The notes under the pieces were generated by a model. The model saw nothing but the letters and a program-made list of their open reading frames with translations. It had not been told where the DNA came from and ran no database searches. A program made the position numbers and the translations under genes. Below, one piece after another: positions 16,496 to 24,126 of a stretch of DNA of 41,611 nt (positions are counted from its first letter, which is position 1; each line of letters starts with the position of its first letter). The DNA comes from a virus, in IMG/VR virus record IMGVR_UViG_3300027596_000105, positions 1 through 41,611 of that record. One strand, 5' to 3'.

Positions 16496-17160
16496 TCAGT
16501 CGTGGTTTGCGGCGATCTGCGCGTTCACGCAGCGCACCATCACCGCCTCGACGGCGGGCAAGAGTTCTGCGATAGCGGGGGCCGGCACACCTAAGGCCGC
16601 ACCAAGCGCAAAGGCCGCGTTCATGTCCCAACCGATCACCGCGCCGGGGACGATGCGAAGTTGGCCTCCCATGCGGCCGACCAGGTCCCAGACCTGCCAG
16701 CCCTCAAGTGTGAGCGGCTGGTTCAGTCGTGCAGGGCAGTCAGGGCAGACGGCTCCGCAGGCTGCGCAGTAGCTGTCGCCCCCGCCGAACTCCCACTCGG
16801 CACGGGCGATGAGGCGTTTTTTTCCGCGTCCAAGAGCAGGCCCTTCGCGACATAAACGCTCTGGAAGGCCTCAAAGATCGGCCAGATATCCAAAAGCGCG
16901 TCGATGGCATCAGGGCTTACCGGCAATGGCTCGCCCTCGGCATCCCCAATCCCCTCCCAGTCGAGGATCGCCGAGCGCGCCAGTGCCTTGGCCATCGCCA
17001 ATGCCGCCTCCTCCGTCCTCGCCTCTTTCGGCAGGTCGGTAATCGCGGGGTCGCTGCGTGCCGCGACCATCAGCGCCGTGGTGAGCGGGCGAAGCTTTAC
17101 GCGTACGCCGGGGGCGAGGTCGCACCAAAAGGGTGCGTTGGTGAGATCAAGTGTCAGCAT
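16496..17160 (-). CDS. GT tail assembly chaperone made by -1 ribosomal frameshift
   Basis: Fusion product read from the ATG at 17160 to the slip at 16816-16822 (A AAA AAC), then continued in the -1 frame to a TGA at 16496-16498. I translated the second frame by hand: 106 codons, no stop, starting RLIARAEWEF and ending IAANHD. It carries CX2CX3CX2C (YCAACGAVCPDC), a zinc-ribbon-like motif, followed by a helical segment. The -1 frame has no ATG, GTG or TTG before the cysteines, so the motif can only be made by frameshifting. The product is about 221 aa. This matches lambda gpG/gpGT, in which the T part recruits the tail tube protein to the tape-measure-bound chaperone. The tape measure starts 27 bases downstream. 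Confidence 0.85.
16723..17160 (-). CDS. G-like tail assembly chaperone (0-frame product)
   Basis: A 145-aa protein starting at MLTLDLTNAPFW; an in-frame extension upstream of 17160 overlaps the tail tube gene and is not needed. It is mostly helical, with LRPLTTALMVAARSDPAITDLP and DALLDIWPIFEAFQSVYVAKGLLLDAEKN pieces typical of phage tail assembly chaperones that coat the tape measure. The Ser/Thr/Ala-rich tail after residue 115 is what is replaced in the frameshift product. It starts 11 bases after the tail tube stop. By analogy with lambda most ribosomes make this form and a small share make GT. Confidence 0.82.
   Translation of the reverse strand: MLTLDLTNAPFWCDLAPGVRVKLRPLTTALMVAARSDPAITDLPKEARTEEAALAMAKALARSAILDWEGIGDAEGEPLPVSPDAIDALLDIWPIFEAFQSVYVAKGLLLDAEKNASSPVPSGSSAGATATAQPAEPSALTALHD
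16816..16822 (-). promoter_or_regulatory. -1 ribosomal frameshift slippery site A AAA AAC
   Basis: On the minus strand the G gene reads GCG GAA AAA AAC GCC. A AAA AAC is a strong bacterial -1 slippery heptamer (X XXY YYZ), and slipping one base back opens the T frame. A weak stem (GCCGA/TCGGC, 8-nt loop) lies about 20 bases downstream and might stimulate the slip, but I do not rely on it. Confidence 0.85.
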
Positions 17161-17171
17161 GGGTGGGTGTC

Positions 17172-18110
17172 TCAGTAGGAAGCGACAGTGTTGACGAGGA
17201 CGGCGGTACAAAGGCGCGCAGGACTTGCGGCCTTGGCCGCCTGCCATTCGAAGGTGGCCTGAATGCCCTGCGGCCCGGGGATTTCGATCCGAGGGCGCGG
17301 CAGGTAGACAGCATGGGCCGTGAAGGTGAAGCTGGCACTTGCCCCAAGGCTATAGGCAAAGACCAACTCACAAGGCGTGCCGTCCAGGGCTTGGGTGATG
17401 AGGGCGGTGTCGGCAAAGCGAACCTCCATCCGCCCGGTCAGGGACGCCATGCCGGGATCAGCGCCCTCGATCTTGCCGTCAGCGCGGATGGTCTCGATCC
17501 GATCGAGCCCGTTGGAATAGGTGACCTCCGCCGAGATGACATTGCCGAGCGGCGTCCCGTTGCGGGTAATGGATCCGTTGAAGTGGCCAAAGCGCTGCTG
17601 CGCCAGAGCCGTGGTCGTACCTGCAGCCGTTGCAGCGGCGGCGCTCTCCCCTTGCGCCACCAGCCGCGCGGTTGCGGTCAGAAGCCCTGACCGTGACATC
17701 TGCCAGCTTAGCTGATCGCAAACGCAGCCCGTGTACATCGCATAGCGCGGCACTTCGGGCATGCCCGTCTCGATCGCCATACTCGGCAGCGACCAGTTCC
17801 CCGACTGGAACGTGTGGGTCTTAGGCGTCGTGCCGGTGGTGGTAGGACCTCCGAAGGCGGCCTTCAGCCAGAGGCCAAAGTTCTCAACATCGATCGGTAC
17901 GACGACATCGCCATCCGCCGTGACCGCATCCTTGATCGGGGCTAGTGGATCGCGCCCTTGGCCCAAGAGCTCCGAGGCAATCAAGGGCTGCTCGGACCCA
18001 AGCGTGGTGCTGGCAAAGGGCACCGTGCGGAACCCTGTCGCGGGCGCAGTGCCATAGACAGTCTCGAACGCCAGCGCCATTTGCGCCCGCGCCCCATGGG
18101 CTCGTGCCAT
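17172..18110 (-). CDS. Major tail tube protein
   Basis: A 312-aa protein expected to polymerise into the tail tube. MARAHGARAQMALAFETVYGTAP at the N terminus, FGLWLKAAFGGPTTTG near residue 78 and VEVTYSNGLDRIETIRADG-type beta hairpins are typical of siphovirus tube proteins that carry an inserted or C-terminal Ig-like domain. A purine-rich GAGGGGAAAAGAGG precedes the ATG. It is followed after 11 bases by the G chaperone, as in lambda (V, G, GT, H). The gene upstream on the same strand is the tail terminator, with a plus-strand nuclease gene inserted between them. Confidence 0.85.
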   Translation of the reverse strand: MARAHGARAQMALAFETVYGTAPATGFRTVPFASTTLGSEQPLIASELLGQGRDPLAPIKDAVTADGDVVVPIDVENFGLWLKAAFGGPTTTGTTPKTHTFQSGNWSLPSMAIETGMPEVPRYAMYTGCVCDQLSWQMSRSGLLTATARLVAQGESAAAATAAGTTTALAQQRFGHFNGSITRNGTPLGNVISAEVTYSNGLDRIETIRADGKIEGADPGMASLTGRMEVRFADTALITQALDGTPCELVFAYSLGASASFTFTAHAVYLPRPRIEIPGPQGIQATFEWQAAKAASPARLCTAVLVNTVASY

Positions 18111-18179
18111 CCTCTTTTCCCCTCTAAAGATTGATTGTGTTCACGGCGCAGCCTGCCATCTTCTCGACAAGGGTGCGGA

Positions 18180-18620
18180 ATGAACAGATTATCGAGATAT
18201 ACGGCCGACTTGGCCGGGTCGCAGACGTCGCGTGGCCTTTCTTACGCTGCGGTCATGGCGACGTGCATTTCCATGATGCTCGCGCCCACATCGGCGACCG
18301 CCGAAGAGTTTTCAGGGACTGTGACGCGCGTCACAGACGGCGATACCTTCCATTTGAGCGGGGTCGACCCCGCAATCCGCGTGTGGGGCCTTGATGCTCC
18401 AGAACGTAATGAGCGTGGAGGTTCTGCCGCCACCCGGGCCATGCGCAGCTTGATCGGCGGCCAGCCTCTGACCTGTGTGCTCGTCGACATTGATCGCTAC
18501 CAGCGCCTCGTCGGCCAGTGTTTCTTGCCAAATGGCCGCGACATCGCCGAAGCCATGATCTCCATGGGCGTCGCCACCGAATATTGCCGCTATTCTCGCG
18601 GCTTTTACGGCAATTGCTGA
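18180..18620 (+). CDS. Secreted staphylococcal-type nuclease (thermonuclease family)
   Basis: A 146-aa plus-strand protein with a signal peptide (to about ...APTSATA-E) and an SNase fold. VTDGDTFHL, the IRVWGLDAPE motif (R67, D72, E75) and R109 match the calcium-binding and catalytic Arg/Glu/Arg residues of staphylococcal nuclease, so it should be active in the periplasm or outside the cell. An internal ATG at 18255 would give a shorter signal peptide; a TTG at 18135 is less likely. It is inserted, opposite to transcription, between two tail genes and is probably a cargo gene that degrades incoming or environmental DNA. Confidence 0.87.
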   Translation: MNRLSRYTADLAGSQTSRGLSYAAVMATCISMMLAPTSATAEEFSGTVTRVTDGDTFHLSGVDPAIRVWGLDAPERNERGGSAATRAMRSLIGGQPLTCVLVDIDRYQRLVGQCFLPNGRDIAEAMISMGVATEYCRYSRGFYGNC

Positions 18621-18642
18621 GCGAAGACACGCGTTTTGCAGC

Positions 18643-19062
18643 TCACCCGAGTGGGTCTGTCGTCGAATAATGCAGGATGACCGGGATGACTGCCGCTTTC
18701 AGGCTGGCCGCGCCTTCAACTGGCAGATCGACGGGCTGCGGTGCTTCGGCCTCGACCCAGTCGCAGAGCCCCTCCAGCGTGCGGCCAGCAGCAATGACGG
18801 CGCCGATGCTGGCGCAGAGGGCATCGAAGGTGGCGTCGCGGTTCGCGCCCTGCACAACTGCCTCGATTTCGGCGCGGTGCCGGTAGTGATAGGTCAGCGG
18901 CGACAGTGTCACTTCCGGCTCGCCGGGTTCACCGTCGCGCAAGATCATCAGCCCTGCGGGTGGGATGCGGTCCGGCAAGACCTCGCCCCGCAAAACCGGC
19001 ACATGCGGGATCGTGCGCAACAGAACCGCCAGGGCGGTGAGGATGGTTTCTCGTTGTGTCAC
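18643..19062 (-). CDS. Tail terminator protein (lambda U-like)
   Basis: A 139-aa protein that starts at GTG (19062), overlapping the end of the neighbouring gene as GTGA. Helix-rich N terminus (TILTALAVLLRTIPHVPVLRGE), the ILRDGEPGEPEVTLSPLTYHYRHRAEIEAVV segment (in two pieces) and a final beta strand match phage tail terminators that cap the tube at the head-proximal end. Homologues are sometimes mislabelled 'acyl-CoA transferase'; nothing here supports that. Its stop is 22 bases from the convergent nuclease gene. Confidence 0.75.
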   Translation of the reverse strand: MTQRETILTALAVLLRTIPHVPVLRGEVLPDRIPPAGLMILRDGEPGEPEVTLSPLTYHYRHRAEIEAVVQGANRDATFDALCASIGAVIAAGRTLEGLCDWVEAEAPQPVDLPVEGAASLKAAVIPVILHYSTTDPLG

Positions 19063-19668
19063 CAGCCCCTCCCTTCAATCCAGTTCGCAGCAATCGCACC
19101 GGGGATGCGCTTTACTGCGGTCTCGGCTGACCGTGACAGATCCAGCCGTTTGGTAAGTTTGACCTGCCGAACCAGCAGAAAGATTGGCACCGTAGCCATT
19201 CCGCGACCGGTTTTCGCGCGCGAGGCAACGCCAAGGCCGTGGCTGTTGAGCCTGCCCTCTGCCACCAGCAGGCTGGGACCACGCGATCGATAAACGCTGT
19301 TCCCACTCTCTCGGTGTGATGCGACCACCCCGAGTAGACTTGCCAGCCGCTGCCGTCGGAATGGCCAGCCATAGGCCACTTTTTGAGCGAATGAGTGGGC
19401 CAGTTTCGTGTGCACCCACAATCATGGGAGCGTTGGACCAAACGAGGGCCGCCGCATTGAGGCTGGCCTTGCCCTTGGGGTATTGCGCCGATCGGATGGT
19501 GCGCGCCAAACGGTCCCCAAGGCCCGCACCGGTGATCTGGCGGCGCCAGTCTGACTTGAGGCCCGAGCTCGCTTCAAGGATTGCTGCCGATACCGCTCGC
19601 TCGCCCGCATTGATTTCCGCCTGCATCATTGCGACCAAGTTGAGATCAATGCCAAGCGTCAGTTTCAT
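19059..19668 (-). pseudogene. DUF6441 tail-completion protein, frameshifted
   Basis: The reading frame from the ATG at 19668 matches DUF6441 through KSGLWLAIPT and GRITPREWEQR (to about 19295), then runs into an arginine/serine-rich nonsense tail ending at 19075. In the +1 frame the expected family C terminus appears: YRSRGPSLLVAEGRLN, ATVPIFLLVRQVKLTKRLDL and IPGAIAANWIEG, ending at a TGA (19059) that overlaps the GTG of the next gene exactly as coupled phage genes do. So one extra base, or a larger 3n+1 change, near 19285-19300 splits the gene. It may be a real mutation that disables the tail, or a sequencing error; about ten residues usual in the family between WEQR and YRS also seem absent. 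Confidence 0.75.
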
Positions 19669-19675
19669 GCTGGGG

Positions 19676-19987
19676 TCACGCCGGGTTAAGGTCAATGCTC
19701 CAGATCAGCCGTTCGCGGTCACGGCGCGGCTCGCCCTGGATCAGGAAGGTCTCTTCCCCGATCAGGATCTGTTCCTGTGGGCGCGGATCAGGAATATCCA
19801 CCACCCGAACGTCAATCCGGGTGGTGTCAGAAAGCAGCCGTGCCGACCCAAACTCTGTAATTTCGTCGGGACGTCGCAGAATGCCGCGCGCGCGGGTGAA
19901 CTGCCCCTTACCATCCCGATGCCACAACTCGACCGAGATGTTGGGGTCGGTAAAAAGAACCCCCAGCGCGTCTGCAAAGGCGGTCAT
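19676..19987 (-). CDS. Head-tail joining protein (lambda FII-like position)
   Basis: A 103-aa protein lying between the major capsid gene and the tail genes, overlapping the capsid stop by one base. The pattern VELWHRDGKGQFTRARGILRRPDE, then LLSDTTRIDVRVVDIPDPRPQEQILIG in pieces and a closing RLIWSIDLNP, gives a small beta barrel like the head-tail attachment proteins of lambda and Gifsy phages (Phage_attach group). It should form the ring between connector and tail terminator. Confidence 0.72.
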   Translation of the reverse strand: MTAFADALGVLFTDPNISVELWHRDGKGQFTRARGILRRPDEITEFGSARLLSDTTRIDVRVVDIPDPRPQEQILIGEETFLIQGEPRRDRERLIWSIDLNPA

Positions 19988-21000
19988 CAGGTCCGCCGCG
20001 CAGAGCGCAGAACCTGAGGACGGGTGCAGATCGGCAGCGGGTTGCTTTCAATCTCGAGCCGCACCCATTCGTCACGGTCGCGGTCTGGGATCATGCGCGC
20101 ATAGAGCGGCAGGCCGAGCGTATTCACCGTCTCGAACGTGTCGGCGGGGGCGTAGTAGATCTCGAAGAGCCCCTCGACCCCCTCGGGGTAGAAATACGCC
20201 TTATCCGTCGGCACACCGAAACCGAGGCCTCCGCGATAGCGGCGGAAGGTAATGCCGCCGAAGCTGACCTCTTCGCCCACACGCCCGCGCAAATCGGCAG
20301 CGGCAGCGGTGTTGAGATAGGTCTCGCGCACCTCCTTGTGGGCAACGAGATCGGCGAAGAAGGCCGAGCCGCATTCGGCGCGCAATTGAATCTGCCCCGC
20401 AGCAAGACCGCCGAGGCTGTCCTCGACGCTTTCGATCAGCGCCTGGCAGCGTTTGCGCAAGGCGCCCGAGGCGGGGGTCGCGTTGTCGAGGTCGAAGTCA
20501 ACCTCCGCGGCCGGCGTGATGCCGAACTCGGTGTAGTAGTTGACGACCGTGGCCCCATCCTTGGGGTCCTTCACCACGCCCTGGATGCCGTTGAAGAGGT
20601 GGAACTCGAAGGTGGCTTCCGCGTCGTTGCGCAGGCGACCCATCTTGCGGGCTACTTCGGTTTGCACCTGCTGGGTCGCAGTCTCGGAACCGAAGTCGCG
20701 GATCGCCTGGATTTCGGAGGCCCAAAGCACGTCCTGCTTCTTGAACTGACGGCAGACGAAGGCGCGCATGTCGCGCCGCTCAGGCACTTGGCTCTCATAG
20801 GCCGAGCCACGTTCTGAGAACGGGATCAGCGACAGTGTGCCATCGCGGCTTTCGATCATCACGGTGCGTTGGCGCACGCCACGCGATCCGAAGAGGCCTG
20901 CACCCGACAGGATTGCCGGTTTGAACGGGATGTTTTCCAGAGCCCGGGTGAGCTCGATGATGCTGAAGGCGTCGCCCTCAAAGATGTCCATGGTTGCCAT
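19987..21000 (-). CDS. Major capsid protein (gpE family)
   Basis: A 337-aa protein of the lambda gpE family (PF03864). The N terminus with IIELTRALENIPFKPAIL, the QRTVMIESRDGTLSLIP segment, the RRDMRAFVCRQF helix and the central LRNDAEATFEFHLFNGIQG all match the family. It forms the icosahedral shell, stabilised by the decoration protein encoded just upstream (24-base gap). The length is normal for the family and no break is seen. Confidence 0.92.
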   Translation of the reverse strand: MATMDIFEGDAFSIIELTRALENIPFKPAILSGAGLFGSRGVRQRTVMIESRDGTLSLIPFSERGSAYESQVPERRDMRAFVCRQFKKQDVLWASEIQAIRDFGSETATQQVQTEVARKMGRLRNDAEATFEFHLFNGIQGVVKDPKDGATVVNYYTEFGITPAAEVDFDLDNATPASGALRKRCQALIESVEDSLGGLAAGQIQLRAECGSAFFADLVAHKEVRETYLNTAAAADLRGRVGEEVSFGGITFRRYRGGLGFGVPTDKAYFYPEGVEGLFEIYYAPADTFETVNTLGLPLYARMIPDRDRDEWVRLEIESNPLPICTRPQVLRSARRT

Positions 21001-21024
21001 GGGTGTGTCCTTTCAGTGGAAGGG

Positions 21025-21396
21025 TCAGCGCAGCACGATGCCGAGCGCAGCGAGGGAGGTGGTTGCAGTCGTGATCTGCGCCTCGGTCGCGCCCGCAGGC
21101 CAACCGATCTGGTGTCGGCTGACGATGGCAGGGCCGCGCAGTACGACGACACCAGAGGCATCGGCGGCTGACGCGTCAACGCCCGCCCAGAGAATGCCAG
21201 CGGCATTCTGACTGCCGTTCGTCGCCGCCGGTGCGAGCCCGGTGTATTTACCGCCCGTGGAGATCTTTCCGAGAACGGTCCCAGGCTCGAGCTTTCCAGC
21301 ACCGGAAGTGATGGTGACGGTTTCTCGGGTGTAATCGCGCAGGACTTCCCAGACGAGGAAGCCGCCCGCGTGTTTGCCTTCAGTGAGCGTGGTCAT
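21025..21396 (-). CDS. Head decoration protein (gpD family)
   Basis: A 123-aa protein of the lambda gpD family (PF02924), which trimerises on the outside of the expanded capsid. TITSGAGKLEPGTVLGKIS and GILWAGVDASAAD are family features. Gene order protease - gpD - gpE is as in lambda. It lies 6 bases after the protease stop. Confidence 0.9.
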   Translation of the reverse strand: MTTLTEGKHAGGFLVWEVLRDYTRETVTITSGAGKLEPGTVLGKISTGGKYTGLAPAATNGSQNAAGILWAGVDASAADASGVVVLRGPAIVSRHQIGWPAGATEAQITTATTSLAALGIVLR

Positions 21397-21402
21397 GGAC
21401 GC

Positions 21403-22383
21403 TTATCCTTTCGTCTTGAAGGTGCGGGCGATGACCTCGCCCCAGGGATTTGTGGTGGCCACCCGCCCGGGCTGGGCATGCGCAGCGGTGATGTCGGGAG
21501 TTGCCTCGGCCTTTGCCGCCAGAAGCAGGTTGCGGACCTCGTCCAGGCTGGCATCCTCTTCGAGGAATCGCCCAGCCATCTGCGGCTGGCCTGCAAGGCG
21601 ACAGAGATCGATCACGGCCCGTGCATGGGCGATGGCCTGGGCGCGGATCCCGACGGCATCCGAGGCCATTAGATTATCGTCGCCCGAAGGCGGTTCTTCA
21701 GGTTCAACCTTTGCGAGGTCAGGCTGGGTGTTGGCGTCGGCAACACGCTCGGCCTGCGGCTCCGGGATTGCAGGCTCATCGGGTTCACTTGCCGCGTCCA
21801 CCACTTCCGGCGGGGCGTTGCGGAACCGCGCCACATCAAAGGACGCGGCGAGTTTCACCGGCTCGGCGATGCGATCGATAAACCCGAAATCCAGTGCGTC
21901 TTTGGCATCGAGCCAGGTCTCTGCCGCCATCAGAGCGGCGATCTCGTCATCCGGCTTTCCAGACTTAGACGCATAGCCTTGGATCAGGCTGCCCTTCACC
22001 TTGTCGAGCGCCTCGGCCGTTGACCGCATATCCTCGGCCGTGCCCATGACCAGCCCCGAGGGGTCATGGATCATCAGGAAGGCGTTTTCCGGCATGACGA
22101 TGGTGTCACCTGCCATGGCGATATAGCTCGCCGCTGAGGCCGCGATCCCATCGATCCAGACGGTGATTTCACCCACATGGCGTTTGATCGCGTTGTAAAT
22201 TGCGACAGCATCAAAGACCGAGCCGCCAGGGCTGTTGAGGCGCAGGTCGATCGCCGCATCGTCGGGCAGCGCGCCCAGCTCTGCCAGAAAGCCTTTCGCC
22301 GTGACGCCGTAAGCGCCGATTTCGTCATAGATCAGCACTTCCGTGCCTGACGCGCGGGCACGGATCGAGTACCAGGATTTCAT
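21403..22383 (-). CDS. ClpP-like prohead protease with C-terminal scaffold region
   Basis: A 326-aa S49/ClpP-type capsid maturation protease. LRLNSPGGSVFDA, the nucleophile S83 in DGIAASAASYIAM, H106 in MIHDPSG and an acidic residue near 155 (AAETWLDAKDALDFGFID) form the active site. After about residue 190 a Pro/Glu-rich linker leads to a helical segment (QAIAHARAVIDLCRLAG) that probably serves as scaffold, as the C-terminal part of lambda gpC shares sequence with the scaffold protein Nu3. An internal ATG near residue 242 could produce a separate scaffold, but I see no clear ribosome-binding site for it. Confidence 0.9.
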   Translation of the reverse strand: MKSWYSIRARASGTEVLIYDEIGAYGVTAKGFLAELGALPDDAAIDLRLNSPGGSVFDAVAIYNAIKRHVGEITVWIDGIAASAASYIAMAGDTIVMPENAFLMIHDPSGLVMGTAEDMRSTAEALDKVKGSLIQGYASKSGKPDDEIAALMAAETWLDAKDALDFGFIDRIAEPVKLAASFDVARFRNAPPEVVDAASEPDEPAIPEPQAERVADANTQPDLAKVEPEEPPSGDDNLMASDAVGIRAQAIAHARAVIDLCRLAGQPQMAGRFLEEDASLDEVRNLLLAAKAEATPDITAAHAQPGRVATTNPWGEVIARTFKTKG

Positions 22384-22387
22384 GAGT

Positions 22388-23893
22388 TTACTCCTGCTGC
22401 GGTGTCGTGGACGACCCGCTGCCGTCCTCGTTGGGGGTATTCGGGTCAGGGATCCCAGTTGGTGTGGCGCGCGCGCCCTGCGTCTCGCCGGGACTGGCGC
22501 GATAGGTCAGTCTCAGATCAGATGCGCGCTTGGCATCCGCTGCGTTCTCGCGATCAACCTCTTCGATGTCGTAGCCGGTGGCCTCGACCACCTTGCGCCG
22601 CGAGGTTAGCCCGGCCTCCATTGCCAGCACCTGCGCTTGAATGTCCTTCAACGGATCCACCCAATCCCACCGGGGCGGGATCCATTGAACCGGCCGAGCC
22701 GTGACAGGATCTGCATCCAGAGCCCCCGAGAGCACGACCGTGTCCAGCCAGCGCCGCCAAACGGGACGGCAAAGCTGATGGGCCATGACCCCATGCTGCA
22801 ACTGGCCAACGCGGCGGCGGAACTCCACCAGTTCGGCCCGCAGGCTCGAATAGTTCGCCTGCCGAACGTCGCCGGTGACGAGGTGATACGGCAGCCCCAG
22901 CGAGGCCGAGACCGCAAGCAGCGTGCGGTATTGGAACGCCTCATAGCCCCCGCCCACATCGGCGGGGCTCGAGAACTTCACATCCTCGCCGGGCAACAGC
23001 ACCTGCATGGTGCCGGGCTCAAGGCTCGCAATGGCGGCACCATCGAGATCAGCTGCCCCTTCGCCCATCATCGGGTCTTCGGGTGCCGTCTTGGTGATGA
23101 AGCCCGCGAACATCGCCGCGGTCTTTTTGCGGTCGAGTTCAGCGTCATCGTATTGATCGAGAAGGAACAGCCGCACCATGGCGGGAGCTACATGCGGCAG
23201 GCCCCGTATTTGACCCGCATCGATCGGCCGATAGATGTGCAGAACCTCTTCGGCTGGCACGCGGACAGTATCTGGCACCGCCACCCGCTGATCCGTGCTG
23301 TCGCCCGGATGGCGGCGGCGGAAGTGATAGGCCACTCGCCGCCCAATCAGGTCGAACTCGATCCCGCAGCGGATACGGTTCCCGTTTGGATCCGTTTCGG
23401 TTTTCTCAAACGGCAGCATCTCGGATTGCAGAAGCTGCAATTGCAGTGGAACCAGCAGCCCGTCTTCCGCCCGTCTGGGCCGAAGGCGAACGAAGCACTC
23501 GCCCGCAACAAACATCTCGCGCGCGACCATGGCCTGCAGGCCGTAGAAATCGGTCAGCCCATCGGCATCGGCTTCGTCAGTCCAGGCGAGCCAGAGCTTC
23601 TGGACCCGGTCACGCAGTGCCGCATCCGTAATGAGCGAAGACGGTTTGATGCCGTCGCCGACGAGATTTGCTGCGAAAGCCTCGCAAGCATTGGCGGCAT
23701 AGCCGTTGGTCACCACCAGTTCACGCGAGCGGGCCAGCAGTCTGGGCCCGCCAGAGGCGACCAACGCATTGATGTTTTCGAGCGGCGGGTTCCAGCCGCG
23801 CAGGCGGCGCTTGGCCATCGCCCCTTCGAGACGCGCGCGCATGGCTTCAGGGCCGCCTGGCTTGGAGCGGCGAAACAGGTCAAACATCCCCAT
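22388..23893 (-). CDS. Portal protein (lambda gpB family)
   Basis: A 501-aa protein of the lambda portal family (PF05136). Characteristic parts are RARSRELVVTNGYAANACEAFAANLVGDGI (in pieces) near residue 55, GIEFDLIGRRVAYHF near 180, EEVLHIYRPIDAGQIRGLP near 215 and the LVTGDVRQANYSSLRAELVEF wing region. Twelve copies form the vertex channel through which DNA is packaged. It follows the gpW-like gene after 5 bases and precedes the protease by 4. Confidence 0.92.
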   Translation of the reverse strand: MGMFDLFRRSKPGGPEAMRARLEGAMAKRRLRGWNPPLENINALVASGGPRLLARSRELVVTNGYAANACEAFAANLVGDGIKPSSLITDAALRDRVQKLWLAWTDEADADGLTDFYGLQAMVAREMFVAGECFVRLRPRRAEDGLLVPLQLQLLQSEMLPFEKTETDPNGNRIRCGIEFDLIGRRVAYHFRRRHPGDSTDQRVAVPDTVRVPAEEVLHIYRPIDAGQIRGLPHVAPAMVRLFLLDQYDDAELDRKKTAAMFAGFITKTAPEDPMMGEGAADLDGAAIASLEPGTMQVLLPGEDVKFSSPADVGGGYEAFQYRTLLAVSASLGLPYHLVTGDVRQANYSSLRAELVEFRRRVGQLQHGVMAHQLCRPVWRRWLDTVVLSGALDADPVTARPVQWIPPRWDWVDPLKDIQAQVLAMEAGLTSRRKVVEATGYDIEEVDRENAADAKRASDLRLTYRASPGETQGARATPTGIPDPNTPNEDGSGSSTTPQQE

Positions 23894-23898
23894 CTCTG

Positions 23899-24126
23899 TC
23901 AGAGCCCCTTGGCCGTTGTCACGCGCACCTGCCGCACAATCCGCCGGCCCTCTGCCAAGGCGATGTCACGATCGAGCGCTTCGATGGCCCGGTCGATCTC
24001 GGCAAGGCTGCGATAGTCCACCGTTTTGCCGTCGTAGCTGACGCGAGCAACGCCCGAGGCGCGCTGCGAGGTTAGGGCCTCCCGGCGGAGTTTCAGTGTC
24101 GCCAGATCCGCCATGCCCAAACTCAT
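23899..24126 (-). CDS. gpW-like head-tail connector
   Basis: A 75-aa protein with a coiled LATLKLRREALTSQRASG helix, a VSYDGKTVDYRS beta hairpin and a second helix (LAEIDRAIEALDRDIALAEG). This is the gpW/phage head-tail joining layout, in the lambda A-W-B-C order. Its ATG overlaps the terminase stop by 4 bases; an in-frame ATG at 24114 is an alternative start. Confidence 0.82.
   Translation of the reverse strand: MSLGMADLATLKLRREALTSQRASGVARVSYDGKTVDYRSLAEIDRAIEALDRDIALAEGRRIVRQVRVTTAKGL

Noticed and set aside
18643-19062. 'Acyl-CoA transferase' label
   Set aside because: Homologues of this tail gene sometimes carry that name, but the size, gene order and sequence fit a tail terminator and show no enzyme motif.
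22637-24016. 459-codon plus-strand open frame opposite the portal gene
   Set aside because: Antisense to the portal; no family features. Same reason applies to the long frame at 35011-36513 opposite the helicase and ssDNA-binding-like genes.
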